Source: DASUFH01 sp036274645 (GTDB lineage: Bacteria; Acidobacteriota; Terriglobia; 20CM-2-55-15). Taken from it: a DNA stretch of 29,825 nucleotides. The notes under the pieces are model-generated. The model saw only the letters and a program-made list of their open reading frames with translations. It was not told the origin of the DNA and did no database searches. Shown here piece by piece: positions 23,207 to 29,825 of the stretch; within the stretch, counting starts at the first letter, position 1; the number at the start of each line of letters is the position of its first letter. The translations under genes and the position numbers were made by a program. The DNA is taken from positions 1-29,825 of the forward strand of contig DASUFH010000356.1 in assembly GCA_036274645.1 (NCBI GenBank), read 5' to 3'.

Positions 23207-24049
23207 TTAGCCGAAACGGCCGGTGATGTAGTCTTCCGTTTCCTTGTGGCGGGGATTCGCAAAGATCACCCGCGTTTCATTCAGCTCGATCAGCTTGCCC
23301 ATCAGAAAGAATCCGGTGAAATCGGATGTCCGGGCGGCCTGCTGCATATTGTGGGTGACGATCGCGATCGTACAGGTCGTCTTCAACTCGTGGAGCAGTT
23401 CTTCGATCCGCGACGTCGTGATCGGGTCGAGCGCGGAACACGGCTCGTCGAGCAACAACACTTCGGGGGAAAGCGCCAGCGCGCGCGCAATGCTCAAACG
23501 CTGCTGCTGTCCGCCGGAGAGCTCAAACGCGGATTTGTGCAACGAGTCCTTCACTTCCGACCACAACGCCGCGCGCTGCAGGCTCTGCTCGACGGCGTCG
23601 GCCAGGCGCTGACCGCGCCATCCCTCCAGCCGCAGTCCGTACGCCACGTTGTCGAAGATGGATTTCGGAAACGGATTGGCCTTCTGGAAGACCATACCCA
23701 CTCGTCGCCGCAGTTGCGTCAACTCGATACTGCGCACGTCAACGCCGTTCAATTCGATCGCGCCTTCGCTGCGGGCATTCCGCACCACTTCGTTCATGCG
23801 GTTCAGGGAACGCAGGAACGTCGACTTGCCGCAGCCGGAAGGACCGATCAATGCAGTAACGCGGTGCTCCGGAATAGTCAGCGAAATATTTTTAACGGCG
23901 GCGGTGGAACCATAAAAGCAGGTCAGGTCCCGCACCTGAATTTTGATCGAATGCGACGGGACCGGCCTGTCCTGCCGCGGCAGTGGCGGCTGAGGCGACT
24001 GATGCAGAACTGGATTGGGCACCGGTGTCGAGAGCTGGGGAGTACTCAT
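23207..24049 (-). CDS. pstB: Phosphate ABC transporter ATP-binding protein PstB
   Basis: PstB is the ATPase of the high-affinity phosphate importer, acting with PstC and PstA encoded divergently. The 280-aa protein has Walker A GPSGCGKS (69-76), the Q-loop in VFQKANPFPKSI, ABC signature LSGGQQQR (177-184), Walker B LLLDEP (198-203) and H-loop His233. The first ~32 residues are a proline-rich, probably disordered extension not usual in PstB. A later internal start would remove them, but the ATG at 24049 has the Shine-Dalgarno. That site (GGAGG) lies inside a tight hairpin, so translation may be restrained. phoU follows after 17 bp. Confidence 0.96.
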   Translation of the reverse strand: MSTPQLSTPVPNPVLHQSPQPPLPRQDRPVPSHSIKIQVRDLTCFYGSTAAVKNISLTIPEHRVTALIGPSGCGKSTFLRSLNRMNEVVRNARSEGAIELNGVDVRSIELTQLRRRVGMVFQKANPFPKSIFDNVAYGLRLEGWRGQRLADAVEQSLQRAALWSEVKDSLHKSAFELSGGQQQRLSIARALALSPEVLLLDEPCSALDPITTSRIEELLHELKTTCTIAIVTHNMQQAARTSDFTGFFLMGKLIELNETRVIFANPRHKETEDYITGRFG

Positions 24050-24053
24050 ATAC

Positions 24054-24068
24054 GCCGCCTCCGGCGGC
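24054..24068 (-). promoter_or_regulatory. Hairpin enclosing the pstB Shine-Dalgarno
   Basis: The minus-strand RNA reads GCCGCC-GGA-GGCGGC, a 6-bp all-GC stem with a GGA triloop. The only Shine-Dalgarno for pstB, GGAGG (24062-24058), spans the loop and the 3' arm. The ATG follows within 5 nt of the stem. The structure is read directly; the regulatory role is inferred. Confidence 0.5.
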
Positions 24069-24144
24069 TTGAAGAACGATCAGGATATTGATTTAGACGC
24101 GACCCAAAACCCCGCGTGATGAAGCCTCCATGATTCGCGAGAAT

Positions 24145-24174
24145 TATGAATTTAAGGTTACATAAATATGAATT
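24145..24174. promoter_or_regulatory. Candidate Pho-box-like direct repeats in the divergent pst control region
   Basis: TATGAATT occurs twice (24145-24152 and 24167-24174) exactly 22 bp apart, with GTTACATAAAT (24157-24167) between them. That segment fits 7 of 11 positions of the E. coli PhoB half-site CTGTCATAAAT, and the spacing equals two helical turns, like Pho-box units. The 24050-24343 intergenic region is AT-rich, unlike its surroundings, and separates pstB-phoU from porin-pstSCA. The binding factor is an inference. Confidence 0.4.
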
Positions 24175-24233
24175 GGCCGTTAAACCGCTGATTCCCAATT
24201 CATTATTTATTCACACATTCGTCAATTCTTCGA

Positions 24234-24273
24234 AACTCAGGGCGCCCATACTCCATCGCCGAGCTGAGTTTTT
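24234..24273 (+). terminator. Terminator-like leader hairpin upstream of porin-pst
   Basis: On the plus strand, AACTCAG (24234-24240) pairs perfectly with CTGAGTT (24264-24270). An inner GGCG/CGCC pair (24241-24244 with 24257-24260) and a GAG bulge lie between, and a T-rich run follows. It sits between the likely promoter area and the porin start, so it could act as an attenuator. It may also be an unrelated fold. Confidence 0.4.
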
Positions 24274-24343
24274 CTTTCCGTAACCATGCGGCATTCAGCC
24301 GCGTCGGCGATCTCCCAATCGAGATCAATTTAAGGAGGTAGGT

Positions 24344-25483
24344 TTGCTGCACGCTTCGAATTCAACACGATTCCGGGGCCCCCGGATGATGGTGTTTCTC
24401 GTCATCGGGCTCCTGTTCATGGCAGGATCCGCTTTTGCCCAGGTTCAACCGGCGGCCGGTTTTGTTCCGCCCGACAACACGCCGACTATCAAGATCGGCC
24501 TGACGCTCTACCCAACGTACACGTATCAGAAGAGTCCCAAAGTGGGACCGGACCCGAACGGCAACATGTATTCCGCCAATAACTTCGATCTGTCTCGGAG
24601 TTACATCAACATCACTGGCAACATTACGCACGCCATCACGTACCGGCTCACGCCCGACATCATGTCCTCCCACGTGACCGGTGGCACGAACCTGGACGGC
24701 AGCCTGGTCTTCCGGATCAAGTATGCGTTCGCGCAGTTCAGTCTGGACGATTACACCGGCGACTGGAAGCAATCCTGGGTCCGGGTAGGCGCCAATCAGA
24801 CGCCTTTCGTTGACTGGGAAGAAGGAGTCTATCGCTATCGCTTCCAGGGTACGGTTTTTTCGGAGCGGGTCGGCAAGCTGACCTCTTCGGACTACGGCGC
24901 TTCGTTCCACACCAACCTGCCGCAAAACTACGGTGAAATCCACGTCGGCGTTTACAACGGCGAGGGCTACAGCAAGGCCGAAACCAACAACCAGAAGGCG
25001 CTCCAGGCGCGGGTCACGATCCGTCCCCTGGCCAAGGGGTCAGCGATCGCCCGCGGCGTGCGCATCACCGGGTTTTATGACTGGGATCACGTCGCCACCG
25101 ATGCTCCGCGCACACGCGCGCTGGTCATGGCGCTGTTCGAACATCCCCACCTGTCGGCCGGTTTCGAGTTCCTGGACGCGCGCGACCAGGCGTCGATCAT
25201 GGCGACACGCGTTCGTGGAAACGGTTATTCATTCTGGGCGACGCCGATCTTCAAGCAGAAGGGCAGCGGACCGGAACTGCTTCTCCGCTGGGACTCCTTC
25301 ATTCCGAATCGCACCAACACCGACGCCAAACGGAACATGTTCATTGCCGGCGCCTCCTACTGGTTCCCGCATGATGGTAATGTCTCGACGTCCATCCTGG
25401 TGGACGTGGAGGGCGTGAACTATCCTGGAACTTCGACGCCGACTGAGCGCCGCGTTGCCATGCACGGATACCTGAATTTCTAA
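24344..25483 (+). CDS. Outer-membrane porin, probably phosphate-selective (OprO/OprP-like)
   Basis: This is a 379-aa exported beta-barrel protein. The signal peptide covers about residues 1-32 (hydrophobic MVFLVIGLLFMAGSAFA, then Q). The mature part shows alternating amphipathic strands and ends in aromatic Phe (GYLNF), the outer-membrane assembly signal. Segments such as DLSRSYINITGNITHAITYRLTPDI and FSLDDYTGDWKQSWVRVGANQTPF resemble the OprO/P group. Placement directly before pstS supports phosphate, but specificity is inferred from context. The start is TTG at 24344 with AAGGAGGT (24332-24339); an ATG at 24386 is the alternative but lacks a spaced Shine-Dalgarno. Confidence 0.8.
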   Translation: MLHASNSTRFRGPRMMVFLVIGLLFMAGSAFAQVQPAAGFVPPDNTPTIKIGLTLYPTYTYQKSPKVGPDPNGNMYSANNFDLSRSYINITGNITHAITYRLTPDIMSSHVTGGTNLDGSLVFRIKYAFAQFSLDDYTGDWKQSWVRVGANQTPFVDWEEGVYRYRFQGTVFSERVGKLTSSDYGASFHTNLPQNYGEIHVGVYNGEGYSKAETNNQKALQARVTIRPLAKGSAIARGVRITGFYDWDHVATDAPRTRALVMALFEHPHLSAGFEFLDARDQASIMATRVRGNGYSFWATPIFKQKGSGPELLLRWDSFIPNRTNTDAKRNMFIAGASYWFPHDGNVSTSILVDVEGVNYPGTSTPTERRVAMHGYLNF

Positions 25484-25520
25484 GGCGGAGCCAAATAGAC
25501 AATCCATGGAGCAAACAACG

Positions 25521-26558
25521 ATGAAACAGACCAGACACTGGACCCGTCGGACATTTTTCGCCGTGGCCCTCGTGGTCACGCTCAGCGCCGCAGCATGGGC
25601 GCAGAAAGTACAGATCAATGGAGGTGGGGCGACGTTCCCGTACCCCATTTACTCGAAGTGGTTCAGCGAATACAACAAGATGCATCCGGGAATCCAGATC
25701 AACTATCAGTCTCAGGGTTCCGGATTCGGTATTCAGCAGATCCAGAAGCAGACCGTGTTCTTCGGCGCCACGGACGGTCCGATGAACAACGACCAACTGG
25801 CCGCCGCGCTCGGCAAGGTGATGCACTTCCCGACCGTGCTTGGCGCGGTTGTGCCGGTCTATAACCTGGGTTCCACCAGCGATCTGAAGTTCACCGGGCC
25901 CCTCCTGGCGGACATCTTCCTCGGCAAGGTCACGAAGTGGAATGACCCGGCCATCGCGAAGGTCAACCCGGGCGTATCGCTTCCCAACACGGACATCAGC
26001 GTTGTCCATCGTTCGGATGGAAGCGGCACGACCTACATCTGGGTCGACTACCTCTCCAAAGTGTCGCCGCAATGGAAACAGAAGGTCGGCGTGGCAACGT
26101 CGGTCAACTGGCCCATTGGACTGGGCGGCAAAGGCAACGAGGGCGTCACCGGGGTCGTCAAACAGACTCCCGGCGCGATCGGCTACGTCGAACTGATCTA
26201 CGCGCTCCAGAACAAGATCGCGTACGGATCCGTCCAGAACGCGGATGGCCAGTTCGTTAAAGCCAGCGTCGAAAGCGTGACAGCGGCGGCGGCGGCGGCA
26301 GCAGCGCAGATGCCGGCGGACTTCCGGGTATCGATCACGAACGCTCCCGGCAAGACCACCTATCCGATCGCTTCGTTCACCTGGATCCTGCTTTATGAGA
26401 ACCCGAAGGACAAGGCGATGGCCAAAACCTTCGTCGAATTCATGAAGTGGGCCCTGACGGACGGGCAGAAATTTGCGCCCGATCTCGGATACGCTCCGCT
26501 GCCCGAGGCGGTCGTCAAGTTGGAGATGGATGCGCTCAAGAAAATCCGGGTACAATAG
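25521..26558 (+). CDS. pstS: Phosphate-binding periplasmic protein PstS
   Basis: PstS captures phosphate in the periplasm and delivers it to PstCA. From the ATG at 25521 (GGAG 9 nt upstream) the protein is 345 aa; an ATG at 25506 would add five residues. Motifs are INGGGATFPYPIYSKWFSEY, YQSQGSGFGIQQIQKQTVFFGATDGPM, the phosphate-binding loop HRSDGSGTTYIWVDYL, and TPGAIGYVEL. The signal sequence contains TRRTFFAVALVVTLSAAAWA, which could be read by Sec or, given the twin arginines, by Tat. A run of eight Ala (about residues 255-262) is encoded by near-identical GCN codons. It is followed by pstC after 12 bp. Confidence 0.95.
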   Translation: MKQTRHWTRRTFFAVALVVTLSAAAWAQKVQINGGGATFPYPIYSKWFSEYNKMHPGIQINYQSQGSGFGIQQIQKQTVFFGATDGPMNNDQLAAALGKVMHFPTVLGAVVPVYNLGSTSDLKFTGPLLADIFLGKVTKWNDPAIAKVNPGVSLPNTDISVVHRSDGSGTTYIWVDYLSKVSPQWKQKVGVATSVNWPIGLGGKGNEGVTGVVKQTPGAIGYVELIYALQNKIAYGSVQNADGQFVKASVESVTAAAAAAAAQMPADFRVSITNAPGKTTYPIASFTWILLYENPKDKAMAKTFVEFMKWALTDGQKFAPDLGYAPLPEAVVKLEMDALKKIRVQ

Positions 26559-26570
26559 GCGCCCATTTTC

Positions 26571-27524
26571 ATGAACCGCAGAAGAACCAGCGCAGCCGAC
26601 TTCATTCTCAACCAGGGAACGACGTTTTTTGCGCTGGTTCTCTTTGTCATCGTCAGCGGAATCGGGGTCGTCCTGATCCTGGATTCCCTTCCCACCATTC
26701 GCGAATTCGGCCTCGATTTCTGGCGGACCAGCACCTGGGACCCCGTCGCCGAAATGTTCGGAGCGGCGCCGTTCATCTGGGGCACGCTGTACTCGTCGCT
26801 CCTAGCCCTCGCCATTTCGACGCCGATCAGTCTTGGCGTGGCGATATTCACTTCCGAGCTATGCCCCAACTGGCTGAAACGCCCGGTGATCTTCACCACC
26901 GAACTGCTCGCGGCAATCCCGTCGATCATCTATGGTCTCTGGGGAATTTTCGTCCTGGTTCCGATGGTGCGGACTCTGCAAACCTCCCTTCCGGACTGGA
27001 TACGGGAGATCCCTCTCTTCAGCGGTCCACCATACGGCTTGAGCATGTTCACTGCGGTGATTACCCTGGCAATCATGATCATCCCCTACACGTCGTCGGT
27101 CGCCCGGGAAGTGCTTAAGGCCGTTCCGATCGCTCAACGCGAAACGGCGTACGCCCTGGGCGCCACACGCTGGGAAGTCACGAAGGTCGTGCTGTACTAT
27201 GCGCGCGTGGGAATCGTCGGAGCCGTCATGCTGGGCCTGGGCCGGGCGCTGGGAGAAACGATGGCCGTGACCATGGTCATCGGCAACAATCTGCAAGCCT
27301 CGTGGTCGATTTTCGCCCCGCAATACACGATGGCCTCCGTGATCGCCAACGAACTGCTCGAGGCGGGAACGGAGATGCATATCAGCGCGCTGATTGAAAT
27401 CGCACTCGTGTTATTCATCGTGACGCTGATCGTCAATGCCGCGTCCCGCCTGCTGATCTGGCGGATGACCCGCGAAACCAAACGAACGGTTGTCCCCGCA
27501 GCCAAAGCCGTGGAGATCGCATAA
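26571..27524 (+). CDS. pstC: Phosphate ABC transporter permease PstC
   Basis: PstC is one of two inner-membrane permeases of the phosphate importer. The 317-aa protein has six predicted helices and the BPD_transp_1 signature EVLKAVPIAQRETAYALGATRWEVTKVVL (the EAA loop that contacts PstB). GLGRALGETMAVTMVIGN is also family-typical. The N-terminal periplasmic stretch between TM1 and TM2 (FWRTSTWDPVAEMFGAAPFIWGTLYSS) matches PstC. Its TAA overlaps the pstA ATG by one base. No Shine-Dalgarno is seen; a TACAAT hexamer overlaps the end of pstS just upstream. Confidence 0.96.
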   Translation: MNRRRTSAADFILNQGTTFFALVLFVIVSGIGVVLILDSLPTIREFGLDFWRTSTWDPVAEMFGAAPFIWGTLYSSLLALAISTPISLGVAIFTSELCPNWLKRPVIFTTELLAAIPSIIYGLWGIFVLVPMVRTLQTSLPDWIREIPLFSGPPYGLSMFTAVITLAIMIIPYTSSVAREVLKAVPIAQRETAYALGATRWEVTKVVLYYARVGIVGAVMLGLGRALGETMAVTMVIGNNLQASWSIFAPQYTMASVIANELLEAGTEMHISALIEIALVLFIVTLIVNAASRLLIWRMTRETKRTVVPAAKAVEIA

Positions 27525-28381
27525 TGAGTTTCCGGCTGGTGCGCCGACGCGTGACCTCCCACGTGATGGACGCGCTCTGCGTTTTATCCGTCGTCCTCAC
27601 GCTTATTCCGCTTGTGCTGATCCTCTCGTTCGTGGTCTGGAAGGGTATCGGATCGATTGATCTCGCTTTCTTTACCCAGATGCCCAAACCGGTGGGTGAA
27701 GCGGGCGGCGGCATGGCCAACGGCATTGTGGGCACCCTGATTATCGTCGGTATGGGTGTGATTGCCGCGGTTCCCGTCGGCATCATGTCGGGCATCTACG
27801 TGGCGCAGAAAGCCGGGAGCGCCAGCGCCGACATCATCCGCTTTGCGGCGGATATCCTGAATGGAATCCCGTCAATCGTGATCGGCATCTTTGTCTACGG
27901 CATTGTCGTCAGCCCGTTCAAACACTTTTCCGCGATTGCCGGTGGCGTGGCGTTGGGAATCATGATGATCCCGCTCATTGCGCGCACAACGGAGGAACTC
28001 ATCCGCCTCGTGCCGACCTCGATGATGGAGGGCGCCCTGGCGCTCGGCGCAACGCGCGGCAGAGCGATGTTCACCGTCGTACTGCCCGCGGCTCTGCCCG
28101 GCATCGTTACTGGAATCGTGCTGGCGATTGCCCGCATCGCCGGTGAAACAGCGCCCCTGCTGTTTACCTCGTTCAGCAACCAGTTCTTCTCGACCGACGT
28201 GACGCAACCGATGGCCGCGCTGACCGTTCAGATCTACACCTACGCGATTTCGCCCTACGACGACTGGCACCGCCTGGCCTGGGCCGGCGCTCTGGTCCTG
28301 ATCCTGCTGGTCCTCTCCTGTTCCGTCATGGCGCGGTTCGCGACTCGCCGCCTCGAACGGATGCACGGCGGCGGGCTGTAG
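27524..28381 (+). CDS. pstA: Phosphate ABC transporter permease PstA
   Basis: PstA is the second permease subunit and pairs with PstC. The 285-aa protein has six hydrophobic helices and the EAA loop EELIRLVPTSMMEGALALGATRGRAMFTVVLPAALPGI. GEAGGGMANGIVGTLIIVGMGVIAAVPVGI and IARIAGETAPLLFTSF are PstA-typical. Its ATG overlaps the pstC stop as TAATG, so translation is coupled. Unlike the usual pstSCAB-phoU order, pstB and phoU are on the opposite strand 3.5 kb away. Only 23 bp separate this gene from the convergent lipoprotein gene, and no strong terminator is seen. Confidence 0.96.
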   Translation: MSFRLVRRRVTSHVMDALCVLSVVLTLIPLVLILSFVVWKGIGSIDLAFFTQMPKPVGEAGGGMANGIVGTLIIVGMGVIAAVPVGIMSGIYVAQKAGSASADIIRFAADILNGIPSIVIGIFVYGIVVSPFKHFSAIAGGVALGIMMIPLIARTTEELIRLVPTSMMEGALALGATRGRAMFTVVLPAALPGIVTGIVLAIARIAGETAPLLFTSFSNQFFSTDVTQPMAALTVQIYTYAISPYDDWHRLAWAGALVLILLVLSCSVMARFATRRLERMHGGGL

Positions 28382-28404
28382 TTTCCAACAGACCTGAAAC
28401 GTTC

Positions 28405-29067
28405 CTATTCTTTAGAAATCTCGCGTCCGCATCCGTGCAACATGCGGTCATCGACGGTAACGGCGACCGTGTGCGAGAACTTCTCTCCGCTCATGACGTC
28501 GGCGCACTCGCGCCGCTCGATGACAACGCGGATATTGTGGGAATCCACCGCCGTCTCATACCGCACGGTTGTGCCGTCATTGACGGGCGCCGGTAACGGA
28601 GCCTGAAGCTTCCGCTCCCCGTAGTCATAGCGCAGCCGCAACTCCGATTTGTCGATCTCCAGGTCCCAGCCCGGCTCCTGGCCTATGGCGCGGAACTGGA
28701 CGCCCCGCTCCCGGGCCTCTTCCCAGGGATTCCGGACGACCTGACACATCTGCTGGACGCCGTCCAACTCGAGGGTCGCCTGTCCCCCCTTATCCCAGAA
28801 GAGCGCCGCGCCATCGGTATAACGCGCGCCGGATGCGGAAATTGCGTGAGGCAGGATCAACCGGCGTTCCGGCAACTGCAGTTCAACGTGGTCATCCTGG
28901 AACGTGGCCGTCAGAGCGAACTTCTCGCACTGAAATTGACGCGTAATGGGAGGAGTTGTCGCTGCAGGAGCCGATTGTGGCTCCGGAGCCGCCGGCGATG
29001 GCCCTTCGGCGCATCCCGCAAGCGCAATAACAGCAACCGCAATCGCAAAGTGTTTCCGTAGTCGCAT
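28405..29067 (-). CDS. Two-domain lipoprotein (MliC-like plus COG3650-like)
   Basis: The 220-aa protein has a lipoprotein signal with lipobox LAGC (Cys19) followed by AE, then a Pro/Ala spacer (about 22-42). Domain one, FQCEKFALTATFQDDHVELQLPERRLILPHAISASGARYTDGAALFWDKGGQATLEL (about 45-102), looks like the MliC C-type lysozyme inhibitor fold. Domain two, FRAIGQEPGWDLEIDKSELRLRYDYGE ... RRECADVMSGEKFSHTVAVTVDDRMLHGCGR, resembles the conserved lipoprotein domain of COG3650. The protein is anchored facing the periplasm, and lysozyme inhibition is a plausible role. No Shine-Dalgarno is present, and a TATACT hexamer touches the ATG. It is divergent from the dioxygenase gene. Confidence 0.8.
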   Translation of the reverse strand: MRLRKHFAIAVAVIALAGCAEGPSPAAPEPQSAPAATTPPITRQFQCEKFALTATFQDDHVELQLPERRLILPHAISASGARYTDGAALFWDKGGQATLELDGVQQMCQVVRNPWEEARERGVQFRAIGQEPGWDLEIDKSELRLRYDYGERKLQAPLPAPVNDGTTVRYETAVDSHNIRVVIERRECADVMSGEKFSHTVAVTVDDRMLHGCGREISKE

Positions 29068-29248
29068 AGTATACCAATGAAGGATGGGCAGAGTTTGTCG
29101 CCGGAACAGAACCGGATCGAATTCTTATTCGATGCTGACGCGAGTCCGATACGCCCGATTCTACCACTGGTGAGGCAAGGCGGGCGGCGGGGATCAAATC
29201 CCCCGAAACCCGTCGAAATCTCTTTGCGATCCGGAATCAATTCCCTAT

Positions 29249-29292
29249 CCTTTTCAGCGATTGAAAGCCGCCGTCGGCCCAGGCTGAAAAGG
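29249..29292. repeat. Perfect 10-bp inverted repeat before the dioxygenase gene
   Basis: CCTTTTCAGC (29249-29258) and GCTGAAAAGG (29283-29292) are exact complements separated by 24 bp. Inside the spacer is a smaller GCCG-CCGT-CGGC hairpin (29268-29279). The right arm ends just before the Shine-Dalgarno. It could be an operator for a dimeric regulator or a structured mRNA leader; sequence cannot decide. A weak promoter (TTGCGA, 16 bp, TATCCT) ends at its left arm. Confidence 0.7.
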
Positions 29293-29309
29293 CGGGGAGA
29301 GGTAACACT

Positions 29310-29825
29310 ATGGCAAGGATTCTAGGGGCAGTCGCCAGTTCGCACTCCCCGACCATCGGATTTGCGCTCGACACCAACAAGCAGAACGACCCGGTCTGGG
29401 CCCCCATCTTCAAGGGCTATGAGCCGGTCCGTCAATGGCTTGCGGAAAAGAAGCCCGACGTGCTGTTCATGATCTTTAACGATCACGTCACGTCATTCTT
29501 CTTTGATCACTATTCGAATTTCGTCCTGGGAATCGGGGAATCGTACCGCACCGCAGACGAAGGAGGCGGCCCGCGCGCGCTGCCGGCCGTTCCAGGACAC
29601 CCGGCGCTGGCGGCTCATATCGGCGCTTCGCTCGTAGCCGACGAGTTCGACATGTCCTTCTTCCAGGATCGTCCACTGGACCACGGCTGCTTTTCGCCGC
29701 TTTCGTTGCTGTGGCCCCATGCGCCAAACTGGCCGGGCGCCATCGTTCCCCTCCAGGTGGGCGTGTTGCAGGCGCCGAGCCCGTCGGCGAAGCGTTGCTA
29801 CAAGCTGGGCCAGTCGCTCCGCCGG
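29310..29825 (+). CDS. Class III extradiol ring-cleavage dioxygenase, LigB type (3' truncated)
   Basis: The first 172 residues of a LigB-superfamily enzyme run off the right edge. The family cleaves catecholic rings using non-haem Fe(II); the model is protocatechuate 4,5-dioxygenase beta subunit. The N-terminus MARILGAVASSHSPTIGFAL places the iron ligand His12. IFNDHVTSFFFDHYSNFVLGIGE gives the second ligand His59, and FQDRPLDHGCFSPLSLLWP contains active-site His125. The third iron ligand (a Glu) and the catalytic base lie beyond the window. GGAGAGG is placed 8 nt before the ATG. No alpha subunit (LigA) is visible upstream, so it may follow downstream or be absent. The exact substrate is not determined. 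Confidence 0.88.
   Translation, partial: MARILGAVASSHSPTIGFALDTNKQNDPVWAPIFKGYEPVRQWLAEKKPDVLFMIFNDHVTSFFFDHYSNFVLGIGESYRTADEGGGPRALPAVPGHPALAAHIGASLVADEFDMSFFQDRPLDHGCFSPLSLLWPHAPNWPGAIVPLQVGVLQAPSPSAKRCYKLGQSLRR

Noticed and set aside
29068..29096. Extended -10 promoter TGGTATACT for the lipoprotein gene
   Set aside because: The hexamer touches the ATG, so the start site would fall inside the coding region, and no alternative in-frame start or -35 supports it.

Overview
The window is chromosomal DNA from a GC-rich, Gram-negative-type bacterium. Evidence for that cell plan is a porin-like barrel, a lipobox lipoprotein and several periplasmic exports. The best guess is Acidobacteriota. This rests on the abundance of secreted 'DGKPDFSG' and DUF6152-type proteins beside a PQQ dehydrogenase, and on CdaA/FtsH/FolP/GlmM synteny. 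It is an inference, not a placement made from the partial 16S gene.

Layout. (1) 1-7648, all minus: the 5' part of a 16S rRNA gene with a near-ideal promoter, UP element and boxA. Upstream of it is a tight housekeeping run, read from right to left: CAU tRNA - tilS - ftsH - folP - cdaA - cdaR - glmM. It joins tRNA decoding, membrane proteolysis, folate synthesis, c-di-AMP synthesis and cell-wall precursor supply. (2) 7688-9139, plus: tRNA-Leu(CAG), divergent from the CAU tRNA through abutting promoters, then an MFS exporter. (3) 9136-16064, minus: the most unusual region, an apparent operon of six exported proteins. In order they are a PQQ dehydrogenase, a metallo-beta-lactamase-fold protein, a DUF6152 protein, two paralogues of a DGKPDFSG family, an intrinsic terminator, and a second DUF6152 protein. 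Three of them carry long Gly/Arg/Ala-rich low-complexity tracts. (4) 16067-17204, minus: crcB-truA. (5) 17302-22483, plus: dinB (preceded by a possible coupled leader ORF), a LURP-one/scramblase-like protein, an aldehyde dehydrogenase, mtgA and a solitary sugar-type ABC permease. (6) 22518-28381: a split phosphate-uptake locus, with pstB-phoU on minus and porin-pstS-pstC-pstA on plus, diverging from an AT-rich control region with Pho-box-like repeats and two RNA hairpins. (7) 28405-29825: a two-domain lipoprotein on minus, divergent from a truncated class III extradiol dioxygenase (LigB type) preceded by a perfect 10-bp inverted repeat.

No IS element, integrase, CRISPR array or phage gene was seen. 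The strongest candidate for an undescribed system is the 9.1-16.0 kb operon of glycine-rich exported proteins built around a PQQ dehydrogenase. Its biochemical job cannot be named from sequence alone.
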